From contig JAJAZJ010000177.1 in NCBI GenBank assembly GCA_026785795.1, positions 1 through 7,464 on the forward strand: a stretch of DNA of 7,464 bases, read 5' to 3'. The position numbers and the translations under genes are program-made. Every line of letters begins with the position of its first letter. The stretch's first letter is position 1. Under the pieces are notes generated by a model. That model was not told where the DNA came from, did not search any database, and worked only from the letters and a program-made list of their open reading frames with translations. The DNA is from Pseudoxanthomonas sp. (GTDB lineage Bacteria; Pseudomonadota; Gammaproteobacteria; Xanthomonadales; Xanthomonadaceae). Of the stretch, positions 1-6,129 are shown in pieces.

Positions 1-69
1 AGTGGACTGAGAGCTGGCTGCGACCACGATCACGCGGGCGGCCGCAATGGATAACGTACGCTGTTTCAT
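1..69 (-). CDS. N-terminal fragment of an unidentified, possibly exported protein
   Basis: Only the first 23 codons lie in the window; the frame is still open at position 1. The start ATG (complement of 67-69) has a good ribosome binding site, AGGAG, at 77-81 with a 7-base spacer, so the start is credible. The peptide begins MKQRTLSIAAARVIVVAASS: a short basic N-region followed by an Ala/Val/Ile-rich stretch, which resembles a signal peptide, though the Arg at residue 13 interrupts the hydrophobic core and no cleavage site can be confirmed. It lies after the rplI terminator on the same strand and so is probably a separate transcription unit. No function can be assigned from this fragment. Confidence 0.55.
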   Translation of the reverse strand, partial: MKQRTLSIAAARVIVVAASSQST

Positions 70-143
70 CACACATCTCCTGGTTCAGGACAATGTGGGG
101 GAACGTCGTACTACCCCTCCGGGGCACGGGACACACGTGGACG

Positions 144-173
144 AAAACAAAACGGGCGCCTTGCGGCGCCCGT
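144..173 (-). terminator. Rho-independent terminator of the rpsF-rpsR-rplI operon
   Basis: On the minus strand a perfect 9-bp stem (ACGGGCGCC / GGCGCCCGT, positions 173-165 and 160-152) closes a GCAA tetraloop of the GNRA type. It is followed at once by TTTGTTTT (151-144). It lies 25 bases after the rplI stop codon. Stem, stable loop and T-tract together make this a textbook intrinsic terminator ending the ribosomal protein transcript. Confidence 0.93.
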
Positions 174-197
174 CGGGGGTCTTGCCTGGAGTCTGGC

Positions 198-647
198 TTA
201 CGCCTCGGCGATGATGCTGACCTTCACCGTGGTTTCCACGTCGGCGTGCAGGTGCAGCAGCACGTCGTACTCGCCGATGTGGCGGAACGCGCCTTCGCCC
301 AGGATCACCTCACTCTTCTCCACCGCATGACCAGCGGCTGTAAAGGCATCGGCGATGTCACGCGGGCCCACCGAACCGAACAGCTTGCCTTCGGTGGACG
401 CATTGGCGCTGAGGGTGACACTGGCACCTTCCAGCTTGGCGCGGCGGGCTTCGGCCTGGTCAAAGATCGACTTGGCCTTGGCTTCGTAGTCGGCACGCTT
501 GGCGTCGAACTCGGCCACGTTGGCGGCGGTTGCCGGCACGGCCTTGCCCTGCGGCACCAGGTAGTTGCGGCCGTAGCCGGGCTTGACGTCAACCTTGTCG
601 CCAAGCACGCCCAGGTTGGTTACTTTCTGTAGGAGGATCAGTTGCAT
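198..647 (-). CDS. rplI: 50S ribosomal protein L9
   Basis: Structural protein of the large ribosomal subunit. It binds 23S rRNA near the base of the L1 stalk and projects outward through a long helix; in E. coli its loss raises frameshifting and bypassing. The product is 149 residues, the same size as E. coli L9. The N-terminal RNA-binding domain is clear ([17 protein letters not shown], then [20 protein letters not shown]), followed by the charged connecting helix (about residues 41-75) and the C-terminal domain with [15 protein letters not shown]. The start has GGAG 9 bases upstream, and the stop is TAA. It is the last gene of the rpsF-rpsR-rplI operon, separated from rpsR by an unusually long 152-base spacer, and is followed by a strong terminator. 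Nothing is missing or truncated. Confidence 0.98.
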   Translation of the reverse strand: MQLILLQKVTNLGVLGDKVDVKPGYGRNYLVPQGKAVPATAANVAEFDAKRADYEAKAKSIFDQAEARRAKLEGASVTLSANASTEGKLFGSVGPRDIADAFTAAGHAVEKSEVILGEGAFRHIGEYDVLLHLHADVETTVKVSIIAEA

Positions 648-799
648 GGTCTTGCTCCGTATTCGTTAGCGGCACGCATGCCGCAGCAATGGCTGTCCGA
701 ATGACAGTTCGGTGGTGGATTCGTGGCTGATGCACAGGGAGGGCGCACCTTCCCCTCGACTGCAACAGGTGGCATGGGCCGCCTGCTTAAGCCGTGCGA
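648..799 (-). other. Long rpsR-rplI intercistronic spacer with three small inverted repeats
   Basis: This 152-base stretch between rpsR and rplI holds no recognisable gene. Read on the minus strand it contains three successive hairpin candidates: GGGAAGG/CCCTCCC with one A-C mismatch (737-754, loop TGCG), CTGTC/GACAG (693-707, 5-nt loop), and GCGGCA/TGCCGC with a 4-nt loop (669-684), the last ending 21 bases before the rplI start. None is followed by a T-tract, so they are not intrinsic terminators. They could affect mRNA processing or stability and the relative output of L9, but that is inference. A 45-codon open frame (638-775) crosses the spacer and overlaps the rplI start; I do not support it as a gene. 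Confidence 0.4.
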
Positions 800-1030
800 T
801 CAGACGTCGTGGTTGTCGGTGTACGGGATCAGGGCCAGGAAGCGCGAACGCTTGACTGCGGTCTGCAGCTGGCGCTGGTAGCGGGCCTTGGTGCCGGTCA
901 CGCGGCTCGGCACGATCTTGCCGGTTTCGGTCAGGTACTGGCGCAGGGTGTTGAGATCCTTGTAGTCGATCTCTTTCACGCCTTCGGCGGTGAATTTGCA
1001 GAACTTGCGGCGACGGAAGAACTTGGACAT
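800..1030 (-). CDS. rpsR: 30S ribosomal protein S18
   Basis: Small-subunit ribosomal protein that pairs with S6 and binds the central domain of 16S rRNA in the platform. The product is 76 residues, matching the family (75 in E. coli), with the hallmark N-terminus [21 protein letters not shown] and the core [20 protein letters not shown]. Only one Cys (residue 11) is present, so this is not the four-cysteine zinc-binding form of S18. The start is fixed by a strong Shine-Dalgarno TAAGGAG 7 bases upstream. Its TAA is also the stop codon of rpsF, so only 11 bases separate the two genes and translation is probably coupled. There is no priB between rpsF and rpsR, unlike E. coli. Confidence 0.98.
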   Translation of the reverse strand: MSKFFRRRKFCKFTAEGVKEIDYKDLNTLRQYLTETGKIVPSRVTGTKARYQRQLQTAVKRSRFLALIPYTDNHDV

Positions 1031-1041
1031 GGCGATGCTCC

Positions 1042-1479
1042 TTAGGCGGCTGCGGCAGTATCGGAATCGGAATCGACGGCGGCCTCGGCCAGCCTCCCAT
1101 CCACTTCGTCCTCATCGCGACGGCGACGCTCCCCACGCTCGGGCTTCTCGGGCTTCTCGTCCTTGCTTTTCATGATGATCGACATCTCGGTGTCGGCTTC
1201 ATCGCGCTTCATGATCAGGTGGCGAAGCACCGCGTCGTTAAAGCGGAAGCTTTCGGTCAGCTCGGCCAGCACGGCCTGCTCGACTTCGATGTTGAACAGC
1301 ACGTAGTGGGCCTTGACCAGCTTCTGGATCGGGTACGCCAGCTGGCGCCGGCCCCAGTCTTCCAGGCGGTGGATCTTGCCGCCGCCATTTTCGACCAGCG
1401 ACTTGTAGCGCTCGATCATGGCAGGCACTTGCTCGCTCTGGTCAGGGTGGACCAGGAACACGACTTCATAGTGGCGCAT
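1042..1479 (-). CDS. rpsF: 30S ribosomal protein S6
   Basis: Small-subunit protein that binds 16S rRNA as a heterodimer with S18. The product is 145 residues. The conserved ferredoxin-like core runs from [17 protein letters not shown] through [15 protein letters not shown] and HYVLFNIE to about residue 103 ([15 protein letters not shown]). A low-complexity charged tail follows (about 104-145): Lys/Glu/Pro-rich, then an Arg run, then Asp-rich, ending in four alanines. In E. coli the S6 C-terminus ends in Glu residues and is extended by the glutamate ligase RimK; this tail ends in Ala, so that modification is not obviously conserved. The start follows AAGG with 9 bases of spacing. It is first in the operon, with a promoter and structured leader upstream. 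The identity is secure. Confidence 0.97.
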   Translation of the reverse strand: MRHYEVVFLVHPDQSEQVPAMIERYKSLVENGGGKIHRLEDWGRRQLAYPIQKLVKAHYVLFNIEVEQAVLAELTESFRFNDAVLRHLIMKRDEADTEMSIIMKSKDEKPEKPERGERRRRDEDEVDGRLAEAAVDSDSDTAAAA

Positions 1480-1600
1480 CGTTGTATACCTTGAGGATGA
1501 TGGCCGGACTGCGTGGTGCCCATCCGGCCGGACAGCCCCCCGACCGTCCGTGGCGGACGCGGTGGGGCAAGGGTTCCAGCGGGCACGGGCCCGCGGGAAG
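1480..1600 (-). promoter_or_regulatory. Structured 5' leader of rpsF; candidate S6:S18 autoregulatory element
   Basis: About 120 bases lie between the predicted transcription start (near 1600) and the rpsF start codon. On the minus strand there are three strong inverted repeats: GCGGGC/GCCCGC (1579-1594, loop CCGT), CGTCCG/CGGACG (1545-1559, loop CCA), and GGCCGGA/TCCGGCC (1502-1529, 14-nt loop). The last ends about 10 bases before the AAGG ribosome binding site. Its segment can fold another way: GGATG (1525-1521) pairs with CATCC (1499-1495), then GGC with GCC, leaving an unpaired CCG on the 3' side of a small hairpin. A CCG bulge beside a hairpin is the published hallmark of the S6:S18-binding motif in rpsF leaders. 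No T-tract follows any hairpin. The fold is inferred by eye. Confidence 0.45.
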
Positions 1601-1606
1601 CCGGAA

Positions 1607-1635
1607 ATTATGGCAGTTCAATGGCTTAGGCGCAA
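1607..1635 (-). promoter_or_regulatory. Probable sigma-70 promoter of the rpsF-rpsR-rplI operon
   Basis: On the minus strand a -10 box CATAAT (1612-1607; 5 of 6 to TATAAT) is preceded after 17 bases by TTGCGC (1635-1630; the TTG of TTGACA is kept). It begins just after the stop codon of the DUF885 gene at 1657, and no intrinsic terminator is visible between them, so some read-through from upstream is possible. Transcription would start near 1600, giving a leader of about 120 bases. Confidence 0.55.
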
Positions 1636-1656
1636 ACCGGCCCGCAGCGGCTTGGT

Positions 1657-3411
1657 TCAGGTCTTGGCCTTGCGGTCCTTGATCCAGGTGTCGATGTGCT
1701 TCTCCAGCGCCTCCAGCGGCACCGAGCCGGTCTCCAGCACCGCGTCATTGAAGTCGCGCAGGTCGAAGCCGGCCCCGAGTTCACGCTCGGCCCTGGCACG
1801 CAGCTCGAGGATCCGCAGCTGGCCGATCTTGTAGGCCAGCGCCTGGCCGGGCCAGCCGATGTAGCGGTCGATCTCGTTGACCACGTCCTGCTCGGTCTTG
1901 GGCGCATTGGCCATGAAGTAGTCGATGGCCTGCTGCCGGCTCCAGCCCTTGCTGTGGATGCCGGTATCCACCACCAGCCGCACCGCACGCCACATGTCGT
2001 AGGCAAGCTGGCCCATGCGGTCGTAGGGGTCGTCATACAGCCCCATCTCGTAACCCAGGCTCTCGGCATACAGGGCCCAGCCCTCGCCATAGGAGGTGAA
2101 ATAGCCGACCCGGCGGAACAGCGGCGCCTCGGGTAGCTCCTGGGCGCGGGCGAACTGGAAGTGGTGGCCCGGCATCGCCTCGTGCAGCGAGAGCGCCATC
2201 ATTTCCCACTTCGGGCGCACTTCGGGCTTGTACAGGTTGACGTAGTAATAACCCGCGCGGCTGCCGTCCACCGCGCCCGGCTGGTAATAGGCGGTGGTGG
2301 TGTCCGGGGCGATGTTGTCGGGAATGGCGCGCACACCGTAAGGCAGGCGCGGAATGGTCCGGAACACCTTCACGAGTTCGGGATCGATGCGCTTGGACAT
2401 GGCCTGGTAGGCCTCGAGCAACGCCTCCGGGGTTTGGTAATAGAACTTCGGGTCGCTGCGCAGGTACTGGAAGAACTGGGCCAGGTCGCCGTTGAAGCCC
2501 ACTTCCTTGCGTACCTTTTCCATCTCCCCGCGGATCCTGGCCACTTCCTTCAGACCGATCCCGTGGATCTGGTCCGCGCTCAGGTTGGTGGTGGTGAACT
2601 GGGCGGCCAGGAAGTCGTAGTAGGCGCGGCCGTCGGGCATGTCGGCCGCAGCGATGGTCTCGCGCGTGCCGGGCAGGTATTCATCCACAAAGTAGGCGGA
2701 CAGCTTGCGGTAGGCCGGAACGACCTGGCCACTGATGATCTGCCTGGCTTCGGCCTGCAGCCGGTTGCGCTCGTTCAGCGGGATGGTTTCGGGGATGCGG
2801 GTGAGCGGCCTGTAGAACGGGCTGGCCGTCGGGTCGTCGACGAGCTGGGCCTTGATCTGCGCCGGCACCCGCTGCATCAGCACCCGTGGGGGCGTATTGC
2901 CTGCCGTGGCACCGGCCTGCAGCAGGGCGATGTTCTGGTCCACCAGCACCGGGATGCCGCGCAGCCGGGCCAGCCAGTCGCGGTAGTCCTGGACGGTCTT
3001 GAACGGCAGCACCTCGGCGATACCTTCCTGATTCTGGATGCCGCCCCGCTGGCTGATCGGACGCAGGTACTCGAAGTATTTCTGCCGCTCGACCGAGCCT
3101 TCAAGCTGCCACAGGAACACGTCGTAGTTGAGCTGTTCTGCCGGCTTCAGCGCGCTGCGATCGATGCCGCGCAGTTGAACCAGCGCATCACGGTCAGCTT
3201 TCTGCCGGGCTTCGATGGCCTCGATGCCCATGTCCGACCAGCGGTCGTTGAAGCGCGCATCGCCGCGATAGCTCGCCGATTCGGGCGACTGGCGCATGCT
3301 GCGCTCCCACTGCGCGTCGAAGAACGACTGCAGCCTGCTGCCGGGGTCTTGCGCGTGGACCAGCGCCATTGGCGCCAAGGCCAGGAAAATTACGGACAGG
3401 AAACGCAGCAT
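1657..3411 (-). CDS. Exported DUF885 family protein, putative zinc metallopeptidase-like enzyme
   Basis: The product is 584 residues from the chosen start. Residues 1-20 (MLRFLSVIFLALAPMALVHA) form a clear signal peptide with a VHA cleavage site before QDP. There is no lipobox Cys, so it is probably periplasmic or secreted. The DUF885 signature HEAMPGHHFQ is at about residues 410-419, with the acidic motif YGEGWALYAE at 441-450; His410, His416 or His417 and Glu443 or Glu450 are plausible metal ligands, as in zincin-type hydrolases. The family's C-terminal block YIGWPGQALAYKIG lies at about 517-530. Length is normal for DUF885. An in-frame ATG 45 bases upstream (3456) would place a polar stretch before the signal peptide, so it was rejected. 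The chosen start has only a weak GGA about 10 bases upstream. The gene follows iscA by 72 bases on the same strand. Substrate and physiological role are unknown; peptidase activity is inferred from the motif. Confidence 0.92.
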   Translation of the reverse strand: MLRFLSVIFLALAPMALVHAQDPGSRLQSFFDAQWERSMRQSPESASYRGDARFNDRWSDMGIEAIEARQKADRDALVQLRGIDRSALKPAEQLNYDVFLWQLEGSVERQKYFEYLRPISQRGGIQNQEGIAEVLPFKTVQDYRDWLARLRGIPVLVDQNIALLQAGATAGNTPPRVLMQRVPAQIKAQLVDDPTASPFYRPLTRIPETIPLNERNRLQAEARQIISGQVVPAYRKLSAYFVDEYLPGTRETIAAADMPDGRAYYDFLAAQFTTTNLSADQIHGIGLKEVARIRGEMEKVRKEVGFNGDLAQFFQYLRSDPKFYYQTPEALLEAYQAMSKRIDPELVKVFRTIPRLPYGVRAIPDNIAPDTTTAYYQPGAVDGSRAGYYYVNLYKPEVRPKWEMMALSLHEAMPGHHFQFARAQELPEAPLFRRVGYFTSYGEGWALYAESLGYEMGLYDDPYDRMGQLAYDMWRAVRLVVDTGIHSKGWSRQQAIDYFMANAPKTEQDVVNEIDRYIGWPGQALAYKIGQLRILELRARAERELGAGFDLRDFNDAVLETGSVPLEALEKHIDTWIKDRKAKT

Positions 3412-3483
3412 CGTCAAGTTCCAGGACCAGTGTGTCCGAAGCTTAGTCCAATCCACTCGGCATTCGCACCCGCAGCGCCGGGC

Positions 3484-3819
3484 TCAGGCCAGCTCAACCT
3501 GGGTGGTGAAGCTCTCGCCGCAGCCGCATTCGGCCGTGGCGTTGGGGTTGCGGAACAGGAAGGTTTCGCCCAGCCCCTGCTTCCCGAAGTCGATCTCGGT
3601 ACCGTCCACCAGGGCCAGGCTGTCGGCATTGACGTAGATGCGCACGCCCTGATCCTCGAACACGGTATCGTCCTCGCCCTGCACCTTGGCCAGGTCGGCC
3701 ACGTGGCCCCAGCCGGAGCAGCCGGTACGGGTCACCCCGAAACGCAGGCCCAGCGCGCCGGTTTCTGCAACGAATCGCTGTACGCGCTGGTGGGCAACGG
3801 GGGTGAGGGTGATGGACAT
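3484..3819 (-). CDS. iscA: A-type iron-sulfur cluster carrier (IscA-like)
   Basis: Cytoplasmic carrier of the IscA/SufA/ErpA (HesB) family that takes Fe-S clusters from a scaffold and passes them to target apoproteins. The product is 111 residues, normal for the family (107 in E. coli IscA). All three ligand cysteines are present: Cys34 in RTGCSGWGHV, and Cys98 and Cys100 in the C-terminal ECGCGESF. Other family features are the N-terminal MSITLT and DFGKQGL...FRNPNA near residues 77-94. It reads closer to E. coli IscA than to ErpA, but A-type carriers are hard to separate by eye. The start has an excellent AAAGGAG 5 bases upstream. No iscS, iscU, hscA or fdx is beside it; its neighbours are divergent asnS and downstream DUF885, so it acts as a stand-alone locus. 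Confidence 0.93.
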   Translation of the reverse strand: MSITLTPVAHQRVQRFVAETGALGLRFGVTRTGCSGWGHVADLAKVQGEDDTVFEDQGVRIYVNADSLALVDGTEIDFGKQGLGETFLFRNPNATAECGCGESFTTQVELA

Positions 3820-3839
3820 GCGGTCTCCTTTAGGCGGTG

Positions 3840-3845
3840 ATTATA
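3840..3845 (-). promoter_or_regulatory. Perfect TATAAT -10 box of iscA
   Basis: On the minus strand TATAAT (3845-3840) lies 20 bases before the iscA start codon, so the transcript would begin near 3833 with a leader of only about 14 bases carrying the AAAGGAG site. No convincing TTGACA-like -35 is seen 16-18 bases upstream (GGTAAA/GGGTAA there), which leaves room for an activator. The 108-base iscA-asnS divergent region must also hold the asnS promoter; TAAACT (3881-3886) is a possible plus-strand -10, but I find no matching -35. Confidence 0.6.
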
Positions 3846-3927
3846 GCCCGGTTGGGCCGGCTTTACCCGCGCCGCTCCGGTAAACTCGGCCTTCCATTAA
3901 TGGTTGCGCTGTACGGGGAATCAAGTC

Positions 3928-5328
3928 ATGACGGTGGCAAGCGTGGAACATACGCTGGCGGGCAAGATCCCGGCAGGCGGCGAAGTCACGGTCCGCGGCT
4001 GGGTGCGCACCCGGCGCGACTCCAAGGCCGGGCTGTCCTTCGTCAACGTCAGCGACGGCTCCTGCTTCGCGCCGATCCAGGTGGTGGTTCCCAGCACCGT
4101 GGATAACTACGAAACCGAGGTCAAGCACCTCACGGCCGGCTGTGCGGTGGTGGCTACCGGCATTCTGGTGGCTTCACAGGGCCAGGGCCAGAGCTTCGAG
4201 ATCCTGGCCAGCAGCGTGGAGGTGGTGGGCTGGGTCGAAGACCCGGAAACCTACCCCATCCAGCCCAAGGCGCATTCGCTGGAGTTCCTGCGCGAGGTGG
4301 CCCACCTGCGCCCGCGCACCAACCTGTTTGGCGCGGTCACGCGCATCCGCAACTGCCTGTCGCAGGCGGTGCACCGTTACTTCCACCAGAACGGCTATTG
4401 CTGGATCAGCACTCCCATCATCACCGCCTCCGACGCCGAAGGCGCCGGGCAGATGTTCCGCGTGTCCACCCTGGACCTGGCCAACCTGCCGCGCAAAAGT
4501 AACGGCGAAGTGGACTTCAGCCGCGACTTCTTCGGCAAGGAAACCTTCCTCACCGTGTCCGGCCAGCTCAACGTCGAGGCCTACTGCCTGGCCCTGAGCA
4601 AGGTCTATACCTTCGGCCCCACCTTCCGCGCCGAGAACAGCAACACCACGCGCCACCTGGCCGAGTTCTGGATGATCGAGCCGGAAATCGCCTTCGCCGA
4701 CCTGGCCGAGGACGCGCGCGTGGCCGAGGAGTTCCTCAAATACCTGTTCCGCGCGGTGCTGGACGAGCGCGCCGATGACCTTGCCTTCCTGGTCGAGCGG
4801 GTCGACAAGGCCGCGATCAGCAGGCTGGAGGATTTCATCAATGCACCGTTCGAGCGCATCGACTACACCTATGCAGTGAAGCTGCTGCAGGGTTCCGGAC
4901 AGAGGTTCGACTTCCCGGTTGAATGGGGCCTGGACCTGCAGACCGAGCACGAACGCTGGCTGACCGAACAGCACGTGGGCCGGCCGGTGGTGGTCACCAA
5001 CTACCCCGAGCACATCAAGGCCTTCTACATGCGCCTGAACGACGACGGAAAAACCGTGGCCGCGATGGACGTTCTGGCCCCGGGCATTGGCGAAATCATC
5101 GGCGGCAGCCAGCGCGAAGAGCGCCTGGACGTGCTGGATGCGCGCATGGCCCAGTTCGGGCTGGACCCGGACCACTATGGCTGGTACCGCGATTTCCGCC
5201 GCTACGGCAGCGTTCCGCACGCCGGCTTCGGGCTGGGCTTCGAGCGCCTGGTGGTATACGTCTGCGGCCTGGCCAATATCCGCGACGCGATCCCCTACCC
5301 GCGCGCGCCCGGCCATGCGGAGTTTTGA
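3928..5328 (+). CDS. asnS: Asparagine--tRNA ligase
   Basis: Class IIb aminoacyl-tRNA synthetase that charges tRNA-Asn with asparagine using ATP. The product is 466 residues, the same length as E. coli AsnS, and aligns with it from end to end. The N-terminal OB-fold anticodon-binding domain is visible ([16 protein letters not shown], about residues 20-35). The catalytic domain has motif 1 around [10 protein letters not shown] (160-169), motif 2 [16 protein letters not shown] (233-248) and motif 3 [12 protein letters not shown] (433-444). The ATG at 3928 was chosen because GGGGA lies 8 bases upstream and the protein then begins like E. coli AsnS; an in-frame TTG at 3904 adds eight unrelated residues. 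It is transcribed divergently from iscA. The small membrane-protein gene follows after 36 bases, without a visible terminator. Confidence 0.98.
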   Translation: MTVASVEHTLAGKIPAGGEVTVRGWVRTRRDSKAGLSFVNVSDGSCFAPIQVVVPSTVDNYETEVKHLTAGCAVVATGILVASQGQGQSFEILASSVEVVGWVEDPETYPIQPKAHSLEFLREVAHLRPRTNLFGAVTRIRNCLSQAVHRYFHQNGYCWISTPIITASDAEGAGQMFRVSTLDLANLPRKSNGEVDFSRDFFGKETFLTVSGQLNVEAYCLALSKVYTFGPTFRAENSNTTRHLAEFWMIEPEIAFADLAEDARVAEEFLKYLFRAVLDERADDLAFLVERVDKAAISRLEDFINAPFERIDYTYAVKLLQGSGQRFDFPVEWGLDLQTEHERWLTEQHVGRPVVVTNYPEHIKAFYMRLNDDGKTVAAMDVLAPGIGEIIGGSQREERLDVLDARMAQFGLDPDHYGWYRDFRRYGSVPHAGFGLGFERLVVYVCGLANIRDAIPYPRAPGHAEF

Positions 5329-5329
5329 G

Positions 5330-5368
5330 ATGACGCCAGCACAAAACCCCAGGCGGAATGCCCAATGA
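5330..5368 (+). other. Possible 12-codon mini-ORF bridging asnS and the membrane-protein gene
   Basis: Two bases after the asnS stop codon, an ATG at 5330 opens a 12-residue frame (MTPAQNPRRNAQ) whose TGA (5366-5368) overlaps the ATG of the next gene in an ATGA arrangement. GGAG at 5319-5322 sits 7 bases before this ATG. It could pass ribosomes from asnS to the downstream gene, or be accidental. There is no evidence for a functional peptide. Confidence 0.2.
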
Positions 5369-5670
5369 TCCTGTTCCTCGCCCTGCTGTGCGTTGCCATC
5401 GCCATCGCCGGTTTCACCGCGTTCCTGATCTTCTGGCCGCTGACCCTGGTCCACGTGCGGGATCGCCATGCGGCCATCTCCGCCGAGTTCGGCCCCGGCG
5501 CCTTTCTCAAGCCGGCCGCGTTGGGCTGGCTGCTGAGCGGCCGCTATCGGCAGCCCCGCGACCCGGCGCTGACCGGCCTGGCGACCCCTGCGCTCGTGGC
5601 CCTGCTGACCATCTTTGCCGGCCTGGTGTTCGCCGCCCTGCTGTGGCTGCTGTCCGTGGTGATGGCATGA
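5365..5670 (+). CDS. Small integral membrane protein of unknown function
   Basis: The product is 101 residues. It has an N-terminal hydrophobic helix (about residues 2-25, MILFLALLCVAIAIAGF onward), a soluble middle of about 45 residues with charged and aromatic positions (VRDRHAAISAEFGPG, then LLSGRYRQPRDPALTGL), and a C-terminal helix (about 74-99) rich in Leu, Ala and Val. The helix-loop-helix layout with an RYR...DP..L motif before the second helix loosely recalls the E. coli stress protein UspB (111 residues), but this is a layout resemblance only. AGGCGGA lies 7 bases before the ATG. An ATG at 5358 in another frame was rejected because it leads through a non-membrane shadow reading into the next gene. 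It lies 36 bases after asnS and overlaps the following gene by ATGA, so co-transcription is likely. Confidence 0.82.
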   Translation: MILFLALLCVAIAIAGFTAFLIFWPLTLVHVRDRHAAISAEFGPGAFLKPAALGWLLSGRYRQPRDPALTGLATPALVALLTIFAGLVFAALLWLLSVVMA

Positions 5671-5975
5671 ACGTTGACCTTGGCTACGAGTGGTTCGTGG
5701 CTTCGCTGGGCCGCACCCTGATCTGGGCGCGGCTGCGGGTGCTGGAGGCCGGCACTGCCGAAGTCTTCGACAGCGATGGCAAGACTCTTCCATATGACAG
5801 TGAGGACACTGCCCGCGCTGCCCTGTTCGACGCCGAGTTCGTGGCGTTCGATGGGCTGGACGAGGATGACGCCCTGGCTCGCGGTTTTTCCCTCGACGAA
5901 GTCTCGCCGCCCCGTGCCGATAGTGACGCCGCACTGCGCGAACGGATGGTGCAATCGCTCGGTGCACGGGTCTGA
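5667..5975 (+). CDS. Small acidic conserved-looking protein of unknown function
   Basis: The product is 102 residues. The ATG overlaps the stop of the membrane-protein gene by four bases (ATGA), typical of translational coupling, and this fixes the start; a longer in-frame reading from 5358 runs antiparallel to sense in the upstream gene and is not credible. The protein is soluble, without Cys or membrane segments. It begins MNVDLGYEWFVASLGRTL, has a VFDSDGKTLPYDSEDTAR segment (33-50), then a strongly acidic part FDGLDEDDALARGF (61-74) and a charged C-terminus. I do not recognise a named family. Its tight coupling suggests that it works with the two-helix membrane protein, perhaps as its cytoplasmic partner; that is inference. 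Confidence 0.8.
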   Translation: MNVDLGYEWFVASLGRTLIWARLRVLEAGTAEVFDSDGKTLPYDSEDTARAALFDAEFVAFDGLDEDDALARGFSLDEVSPPRADSDAALRERMVQSLGARV

Positions 5976-6038
5976 GCGACGCGCAGGCTTGAACTGTCCG
6001 AAGACTGGTGGCTCCCTGCCAGGACGGTTGATCGGATT

Positions 6039-6089
6039 GGCCTGCGACATGAGGTGTGGTGCTCGCGACGCGGTGTGACCGCGCAGGCC
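6039..6089. repeat. Inverted repeats in the spacer before the SDR gene
   Basis: The 182-base spacer 5976-6157 holds no supported gene. It contains a perfect 8-bp inverted repeat GGCCTGCG (6039-6046) / CGCAGGCC (6082-6089). It also contains a competing 6-bp hairpin CGCGGT/ACCGCG (6069-6083, loop GTG) that shares the bases 6082-6083. No T-tract follows, so it is at best a weak or Rho-assisted terminator for the preceding small genes, or a protein-binding palindrome. Confidence 0.4.
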
Positions 6090-6123
6090 CTGTTCCCCGC
6101 GCCACTTGCCTGACCCGAGGCAC

Positions 6124-6129
6124 TACAAT
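6124..6129 (+). promoter_or_regulatory. Possible -10 box for the SDR-nei unit
   Basis: TACAAT (5 of 6 to TATAAT) lies 34 bases before the chosen SDR start, so transcription would begin near 6136 with a leader of about 20 bases. TTGCCT at 6106-6111 is only 12 bases upstream, too close for a -35, and nothing better is seen at 16-18 bases. Confidence 0.35.

Noticed and set aside
638..775. A 45-codon Cys-containing open frame on the minus strand across the rpsR-rplI spacer
   Set aside because: It overlaps the rplI start, has no good Shine-Dalgarno, and its residues follow the base composition; five Cys alone do not make it a gene.
1545..1594. Two strong hairpins (1545-1559 and 1579-1594) considered as a terminator of the DUF885 transcript
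   Set aside because: Neither is followed by a T-tract on the minus strand, and both lie after the probable rpsF transcription start, so they belong to the leader.
3412..3456. A start for the DUF885 protein at 3456, 15 residues earlier
   Set aside because: It would put a polar, Trp-rich stretch before an otherwise perfect signal peptide.
2161..3840. A 559-codon open frame on the plus strand, opposite DUF885 and iscA
   Set aside because: It is a GC-driven shadow: the minus-strand genes there have clear family motifs and ribosome binding sites, while this translation shows no domain and has His/Arg/Gly-rich composition.
3904..3927. An in-frame TTG start for asnS at 3904
   Set aside because: The eight extra residues do not match AsnRS, and the ATG at 3928 has GGGGA at proper distance and gives the family length of 466.
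5358..5666. A possible N-terminal extension joining the 5667 gene to an upstream ATG at 5358 (205 residues)
   Set aside because: The extension reads the membrane-protein gene in the wrong frame and is Pro/Arg-rich; the ATGA overlap at 5667 gives a natural start.
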